From: Laccaria trichodermophora
Taxonomy: Eukaryota > Basidiomycota > Agaricomycetes > Agaricales > Hydnangiaceae
Direction of reading: 5' to 3'
DNA length: 64,000 nucleotides
Assembly (NCBI GenBank): GCA_018417955.1
Contig: JACTVC010000001.1
Span: 2,976,001 to 3,040,000, forward strand
Part shown: one piece after another, positions 57,910 to 64,000 of the stretch
How the letters are laid out: the number at the start of each line of letters is the position of its first letter
How positions within the stretch are numbered: the first letter of the stretch is position 1
Made by a program: the position numbers and the translations under genes
Notes under the pieces: generated by a model
Told to the model about the DNA's origin: nothing
The model's input: only the letters and a program-made list of their open reading frames with translations
Databases searched by the model: none

Positions 57910-58429
57910 CAGGCGAGCGTGGAAGAACTGGGGAGAAGCAGGTCTGAGTCTCGGTCAGGATGACGGCGATTCGCCTTTCACGTGACGTCGCACTGGATTA
58001 AGCCCAAGTGCCAAGTCCTCGATATGGTCCAAGACTTGCTCATACGCCCAGACATCGTCGAAAGGTGGTACTGGATGAGCGACATTGAAACAGTTAGTAG
58101 CTGTAGTGTTGGTGAAGAGGAAAACTATCTCACGCTTGCCGTTTGACTTGATCGAAGATGTGTATGTTCGACGCGAGGTAGCCACCAAAAGATAGTAAGG
58201 ACGACAGGCTCGTGACTCCCATCTCCCTTTATCCTAGCAAGCAAAGCCCCTGTCTTGGGTCCGTTTCAGTCACAGCACCGGAACTTGGGTTTATGAAGTA
58301 TGATTGTTATGCCAGTAAATAGAGGGCCCGGGGCAGAGTGTTTGGTTCTAAGTTGATTCTGTAGTCGGTTTTGGGACGGCTTTCAGAAAGAACCAGACCA
58401 GAACCGGGAAGTCTGTAGTTCGTGGAGGC
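57910..58429. other. Spacer upstream of the Crinkler-like gene
   Basis: It contains a minus-strand open frame at about 57955-58188 (FDDVWAYEQVLDHIEDLALG) without a start codon of its own or a family match, possibly an orphan exon. Otherwise no gene is evident. Confidence 0.35.
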
Positions 58430-59400
58430 TTAGAGCTTCTGTGCAACGACTACCATTGTTTCGTATGGGTATTCGAAGATGCCAAGCTTCTCGTCAACCC
58501 ATATGTTCTCTCCGTCGTCCAATATGCGCCTAAAGTCTTGCTGCACCTCCGCCTTCACAGCCGGGGGGCAAAACTGTGATGTAGCTTTTTGTAAATGCTC
58601 AGTCGATAACGGTATTGGTAGTTGCTTCCAGATTATACGACCAAGTTTGCTCATGAGGTGTCCGAAATGCTTCTTGGTAAGAGACCAAGACAAAATTGAG
58701 GGGTGCCTTCTTCGTGACGTTCGATCCTCTCGCGGACTTGCGCTACCCACGCTGCTTGATCCCAAGTGGATGCCTACCTGTACTTCTTATGAAGTGTAGT
58801 GATGGCTTGCCTGTCCTCCAAACTTTCGGTTTGAGTATGCGGTCGAACTCAGCGGCTGCAAGTTCGTAGTCGGGGCACCAGTGGAAGGCCTAGCCAGCGT
58901 CCTTAGTTCAGCGAGGTCTTAAGGGACTGAAAGCACGACAGACCTGTGCAACGACTGTGAGATCTGCCACTCTCGATTCCCGTGGCGTCAAAAGTGCCTT
59001 GGTTTATGCTTATGCGTTCATCGTTCACGACTTTCGAGAATATGCTTCTCGTGCCTTCACTAGGTTCTATGGCTCGAATCTCGTTGACAGGGGAGTCGCA
59101 TTCAAGTTGAGCCAGAAGGGCTCTGGTGAAGATGCCAGTTCCAGCGCCAATTCTTCAACCAGGGTTGATAGAAAAAATCAAATCATCGTCAAGGCATTGA
59201 AGGAACGGGCTACTCCACGATATTCATGGCGTGCGACGCGCGAATGAAAGACGATGCCGGTGCTTGGTAAGAAGGGCGGATACTTGCATGAGATCAGCAA
59301 CGAAGGAAGAGTACTAGCATTGTCGTGCTTACCGGTCATACAACTCATTGGTTCCTGTTCCACAGCCCGACTTTGCGGTGTCATGGAAGTGATTCGACAT
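58430..59400 (-). pseudogene. Decayed class I SAM-dependent methyltransferase
   Basis: From ATG 59400 the minus strand reads MSNHFHDTAKSGCGTGTNEL YDR, then (after an intron) IRPSYQAPASSFIRASHAMN, then motif I VEIGAGTGIFTRALLAQLE. GTFDATGIESG follows, then in another frame ADLTVVAQ, AFHWCPDYELAAAEFDRILKP (motif of the Methyltransf_11 type), WVAQVRERIERHEEG and FEYPYETMVVVAQKL. Frame changes are needed near the IESG/ADL border, after RILKP and again after CLGL, and not all can be explained by introns. The parts remain in their normal order, so this is a recent pseudogene or a gene with sequence errors. Confidence 0.6.
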
Positions 59401-59802
59401 GGAGAGATGATCATTGATGACGTTGCCAGTAGAGCAATTCGAGGTTGGCGCAGCGGCTGCTTTAGAAAAGCTTGAAGTAGGCGAATTTCTGGCTGCACCT
59501 AGTCATGAGCTGGCGAGGTGTCTATAGTAATTTGAAAAGTTATCTACGTGATCGAGGAGTCAACATTTTGGTCACCGTCAGTTCGCCATCCGGTGGTCGG
59601 CCCGCCGGACCGTGCACACGGACGATGCGTCGATGAGGGGTTGGCGAGGAGGGGCTCTTCAGATACCAACACGCATCTACCTGTTTACAGCGCTAGCCTC
59701 CAGAGTTCATGGCTATTAGAAATTCGGCGAAGTTAACAGTACAAAGGCTGCTTGGGCATCACTAAGTGCGATTCACCACATCACTAAGTGCGATTTACCA
59801 CA
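59401..59802. other. Intergenic spacer
   Basis: No supported gene. A short tandem repeat, catcactaagtgcgattcac followed by catcactaagtgcgatttac, lies at about 59757-59801. Confidence 0.4.
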
Positions 59803-61162
59803 TCACAAAACTTGATAAGAGAATTTTTCCAGATCGACGTAGTCAATATACACAAGCGGGTGTATCAACCCCTTGACCATGAGTACATCATTTGCAGACC
59901 CGCCCACGATACCCTTCTCATACGGGGTTGCAAGGAGAGGCAGCATTTTCTCCTCACCACCAGTGACGTTGTTGGCCCATGCCAAGATGTCCGACGAGCG
60001 TAGCTCGCTCAAAGGCTTCACCTCGCTCGTTGAACAAGAACATTCGCTACATCCAAAAAATCCAAAGTCAGCATCCCCAGTAACCCAAGACCTGCCCAGA
60101 CTATCTGACTCAGTCGAAGACTGAGGTCCATCTTTGGAGGTACCGGATGTCGTCTCTTCCAAATCCAGATGAGAAGGGGACTGGAATGTTGGCCTAGCTT
60201 GCATGGGATTGGCCTGTTGATGCTCCTTGTCATGAGCAGAGGGCCGCAATGCCTCGAAAGTATCAGATCGTTTAGATATGGGAACCGGTAAGGCGTTGCA
60301 TGGATTATTGACAGATGTGATAAATTGGCTTGGAGGATCCCAATACCATAAGCTTACAATTTCTTGTCCCATGGTAACAAGGTCGCTGTGATATTTACTT
60401 GAAGATACTATTGAAGTTGACCGAGGGAGGCTGGAGGAGAACGGGATGGATAGCAATGTTTTGATAGGGGGAATTTGGTTACTGGAGTACGGCTCAATGC
60501 CAGGACAGTCATCTGCCGTATAGATGTGCATCGGATACGTTTGCACATCTCCGAATGCGCATACTATGGGAGCACAATGCCAACGGTGCAAATTTTCCTT
60601 ACATCCCTGGCATGATGGTCGTAATGAAAATGACGACAGGAGAATCTACATGTCACTCACCCCGAACACTTCGTCATATGCCGGTCTTCCAGGATCCTCG
60701 CGACCAGCCTTAATCTCATTCAACCGATACGTCTTGAGATCTCGTTCGTACGCAAGGGTTTTAGCGATGATGTCCTCATGCAAGAAAAGCGTCCATAAAG
60801 TTCTAGGAAAGTCCATGCCGTTATAAAGGTCGATTCTGACTTTGACGAACGTCAGCGTTGATCGATTATGAATGAAGCGGAGCGTACGGGGCACCATATT
60901 TCCCGGCACCTCAGCTGCATGTGCGGGGTGCCTGTCTTCACGAAGGTGGCGGTCCAACATCTCCTTGAGCTACTGTCGTTAGAGTCGGTGGATAAGATAG
61001 CTCTGTAGCACTCACTCTACAGCCAGGGTTTATGGCCGGGTTCAGCATGTGAGCCCACTGAAGTGCATGTCTTGAGTGTGTAATAATGCAAGTGTCTTCA
61101 TAATAATGTTCCATCAACGCACAGACAGCCAAAAGAGGGTCGTCGTCGGTGCGCGGTGGCAT
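59803..61162 (-). CDS. Hypothetical protein
   Basis: Not recognised. Three exons from ATG 61162 join in frame: MPPRTDDDPLLAVCALMEHY to NPAINPGCR; LKEMLDRHLREDRHPAHAAE through FVKVRIDLYNGMDFPRTLWT to DEVFG; then GCKENLHRWHCAPIVCAFGD to the stop at 59803. About 445 residues. The middle exon is globular with alternating hydrophobics. The last exon is Ser/Pro-rich and low-complexity, with two Cys-rich spots (GCKENLHRWHC, FFGCSECSCS). An earlier in-frame stretch begins only with a non-ATG codon. It lies on the same strand as the M20 gene upstream, with about 320 bp between them. Confidence 0.5.
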
Positions 61163-61483
61163 GATGACGGGCGATATTTGAGACACGGAATATCGTGAGA
61201 CACGAAGGTTGAAAAGTTGTCGACGTCTTCCATAGGAGAATCAAGTTTGTCTCGTTTTAGGGGAAGAAGGCAAGAAAAAGGTCGATTATAAGAAAGAAAG
61301 CACGGTATGTATTTGGCGAAAATTGGCCAAGGCGTCTGCCACCATCTGGCCATGGGTTCAAATGCATCAAGAGCCAAACAGTACTTGAGCAGTACCCGCA
61401 TCACGATTCAGAGGTTCCCATTGCTTTCTGTATGTTACTAATTTACAAACTGGACTATCGTCGGCTTGTTGGAACTTGATATA

Positions 61484-63613
61484 TCAAATAGAACCACGCA
61501 GCAACTCATCCTCCTTGAAAGTTTTCACGACCTAATTTTAAAACAAAACGAAACATGAGATTCGGCACATCCACAAAGCATTAATCCAAACCTTTGCGAA
61601 GAACTCATCGTCTGCCAAAACGCGGACCCCAGTAGAGGCAAGGGCTTTGGAAACATCAAGGCAGGCATTGTGCGATGCAATGGTTGCTGCAGACTCAGCG
61701 AAGGCGCTCGTATGGTTTCCACCGTTCTTGACAGTTGGGATTGCTATGAAACAAGGTCATTCAACTTGTTAGGTGTCTTGGCATAGAAATCGTAGCGTAC
61801 CAAAACCGGGGTGTAAGGCGGGGAGTGCTACAGAATGAGTCCGTCAGACGAAAAAAATGTACACTGATAGCCATTACAGACCATAAGTAACATTTCCCTG
61901 GGTTATGCTAGTCAACTACACGCTCTTGAAGGAGGCAAAACAGACGTACGAAGTCGGTTGACGCGCTCTTGATACCCCAATCGTAGTCGATGGCTCCGTA
62001 CTTGTTGAGAACGACATTCGCGACTTCGTCTCCTGAGTAAGTGCGTAGTATTGTTAACAATGTAGAGAAGGAATTCAGCAACGAGCTTACCAAGGGCCTT
62101 ATTCTGCCTCAAATCGAAAGTGGCGCCCAAGTACTCGATGGAGACTTCACAGCCTGTGGCAAGACCAGCGGCTCTGCAAGCCTAACATTAGCTCAGAGAA
62201 CACTAGTATTACTTCGGGTGCCTACTCGAAGCATGGGGTCACACGCTTGAGTGTCTCTTGCATCTCTTCACGCGTAGGTGCACGGACGTAGCAGCTGAAG
62301 AATCAACTGTTGGATTAGCACTTCGTGTTGATTAGATCTTTAAGACCGACATGAATTTTGCATAGTCAGGAATGACTGTAAACATGATTAGTTGACCAGG
62401 GAATAAACGATGAGATGATGCAATTACTATTTGCAACCCAGTTTTTGCCTTCAAAGATACCATGAACACGATGTGTAGGCTTCAACTGCTGACGTAGAGC
62501 CGAGATGTTGTTATAACCGAGGACGGCGGCATCAAGTGCATTCTTCCCCTCCCAAGGTGAAAGCGCCGCATGAGCGCTAGAATAGGATCAGAATGGAGCT
62601 CGATTGCAGAAATAGTATACGTACGTATGTCCACGATATTCAACGATTAACCGCTGAAGAGCAAGGCAGCTAGAGAGGCTGACCGAGCCGACGGGGCCAG
62701 GTGCGGGGTGACACCTGCTCAGATGAATCAATTCGAAAACGACGAGCATGCTAACTTCGTTTCACACATTAAACAGGCATCCATCCCCTTATATGCACCT
62801 TTTTCAAGGAGGATCGTCTTGCCGGAGCCACTTTCTTCAGCTGGCGGTAAAGACGTTTGGTTGAGCAGAGGCAGATGAGTTGGAAACCTTGACTCCTACC
62901 AGGCGTTCCTAAAAGAACAATCTTCCCGGGGATGTCGTGCTTCTCGAGTGCGGCTCTAATAGCTAACGCAACTGCAACACCTGGAACGCAGCAGATGTTT
63001 GCATGAGCCAACGTCGATTAAAATTTAGGGGAAGCTACCTGAAATTCCGATGAGATTATGGCCGCAAGCATGACCGATGCCTTCCAAGGCATCCATCTAG
63101 ATAGATAGGTTAAGAATGGTACAATTCTTCCCGAAATAGATAGCATACCTCAGAGTTGATGCCAATCGTTCTCCCTCCTGATCCATGCGCAAACGTAGCC
63201 TGCCATGCGGTTGGGAGATGGAACTGCTTCGTCACCTCCCATCCATGCTTGGCCATGAACTCAGTGTATGCGTCGTGAGCATGACTGTGGAAGGTTCTTG
63301 ATTATAGGAAAGGGGACCTGATTATCGGCTCAGACGTACTATTCTTCAAATCGGAGTTCAGGATGCGCTGACAAGGGATGGATCAATTAGATTAGATCGT
63401 CTGTATCGGTTTTGAGCACTCACCATGAATATCAAGGCTCAGAGCCCTCAACTCTGCATCGAGATCTTTGATTGTAGACTCAATCGTCTCGAGGACATCG
63501 GGCCTATAAAGATCGCTGGAGCCCGGACGGTGAGGCTTTGGCTGAGCATTGTCGTCAGGTCGCCATACTTCGTTGACAGAAAAATTATCGTTGGTGTGGT
63601 CGCAGATGCACAT
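61484..63613 (-). CDS. M20-family amidohydrolase/peptidase
   Basis: Zinc-dependent amidohydrolase of the M20D/PM20D2 type, presumably hydrolysing N-acyl amino acids or dipeptides. From ATG 63613 ([19 protein letters not shown]) the exons give [75 protein letters not shown] (catalytic Glu) and an [20 protein letters not shown] dimerisation-domain signature. Then come [57 protein letters not shown] and a C-terminal [16 protein letters not shown]. The metal ligands GHACGH and the final His region are all present. It ends [11 protein letters not shown]. About ten introns of roughly 50 bp. Confidence 0.87.
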
Positions 63614-63831
63614 AGCGGTCCGGGTGAGAGTGGAACTTGGTGGAAGACGCCACGCGCTTATAAGCAAGCATTTATAGCGGATCTTCTGCTGTTAAGAATG
63701 ACAAGGAAGCCAATTGCCGGTTCTTGAACAACTTAGCCCCTTGGTCGTCCAACCTGTGCAAAGTTGTAGACGGCCGCAGAACAAGTTGCTGTTGAGGGCT
63801 GTTGTAACTTGTCGTGATCTTTCGATCAACG
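63614..63831. promoter_or_regulatory. Shared divergent promoter of the M20 and HCS1-like genes
   Basis: 218 bp between the two start codons. A TATA-like cttataagc (63657-63665) lies on the M20 side. Function inferred from position. Confidence 0.4.
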
Positions 63832-64000
63832 ATGACAACGGAAGCTCAACTTACGGCCTTCATCGCGCGGCAACGTACTCTACTGGCCAAAGAACGAGAT
63901 GCTGAAGTCGAACGAAGCTCACTGCTGTTGTCCAACTGTGGCCCCAAATTGCTAGAACAGAAGGGACTGTCATTAGGCGGGCTTGGCGTCTCAAGCATTA
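63832..64000 (+). CDS. IGHMBP2/HCS1-type DNA helicase, N-terminus only
   Basis: The last 169 bp of the window stay open from ATG 63832 (MTTEAQLTAFIARQRTLLAK). They read ERDAEVERSSLLLSNCGPKL and LEQKGLSLGGLGVSSI, the well conserved N-terminal block of SF1B helicases of the IGHMBP2 / DNA-polymerase-alpha-associated helicase A (Hcs1) group. The helicase core lies beyond the window. No intron is seen in the visible part. Confidence 0.8.
   Translation, partial: MTTEAQLTAFIARQRTLLAKERDAEVERSSLLLSNCGPKLLEQKGLSLGGLGVSSI

Noticed and set aside
59757..59801. Two copies of catcactaagtgcgatt as a possible binding-site array
   Set aside because: Only two units and no further copies nearby; too short to claim function.

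Overview
The window is nuclear DNA from a filamentous basidiomycete, most likely an agaric mushroom (Agaricomycetes). Almost every gene is cut by short GT-AG introns of about 45-65 bp. The gene content is also typical: F-box families, a Crinkler-type protein, an NB-ARC/TPR NLR-like protein, HNH proteins and protein-kinase-like proteins with the agaric 'SGF(T/S)I..' header. I cannot name the species. Nearly all gene models below are multi-exon reconstructions read by eye from GT/AG borders and protein similarity.

Layout. 0-8 kb: 5' part of a SNF2 helicase gene (-), a small multi-pass membrane protein (+), an HNH-like protein (+) and a Gts1-type ArfGAP (+). 8.4 kb: initiator tRNA-Met (-). 8.5-13.3 kb: three F-box genes, two of them a tandem pair. 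13.5-16.4 kb: MRE11 (-). 16.7-19.1 kb: a tandem pair of unknown genes. 19.5-24.1 kb: a GDP-fucose-transporter-like gene (+), FAD synthetase (-) and GDP-L-fucose synthase (+). 24.3-31.04 kb: a CpG-depleted, transposon-like island with small terminal-inverted-repeat elements, a large foldback repeat, a fossil kinase header and most of an NLR-like gene. 33.4-45.2 kb: a direct duplication of a roughly 5.8 kb block, each copy holding a kinase-like gene (+) and SDH1 (-); the first SDH1 copy is broken and the second intact. 45.7-51 kb: dolichyl-diphosphatase (-), a third kinase-like gene (+) and GDP-mannose 4,6-dehydratase (-). 51-58 kb: an HNH protein, a Gypsy pol relic, an F-box protein and a Crinkler-like P-loop protein. 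58.4-64 kb: a broken methyltransferase gene, an unknown gene, an M20 amidohydrolase and the start of an IGHMBP2/HCS1-type helicase.

How the genes fit together. Three steps of GDP-fucose supply lie in one 31 kb stretch: GDP-mannose 4,6-dehydratase, GDP-L-fucose synthase and a Golgi GDP-fucose-type transporter. A dolichol-recycling phosphatase sits beside them, so the area leans toward glycosylation. MRE11, SNF2 and HCS1 are unrelated housekeeping DNA-metabolism genes. The accessory content (kinase-like paralogues with different C-terminal tails, NLR, Crinkler, F-box and HNH genes) fits a rapidly evolving recognition or effector repertoire. The best candidate for something undescribed is the kinase-like family: three expressed-looking copies and one CpG-mutated fossil share a pseudokinase core but carry different tails.
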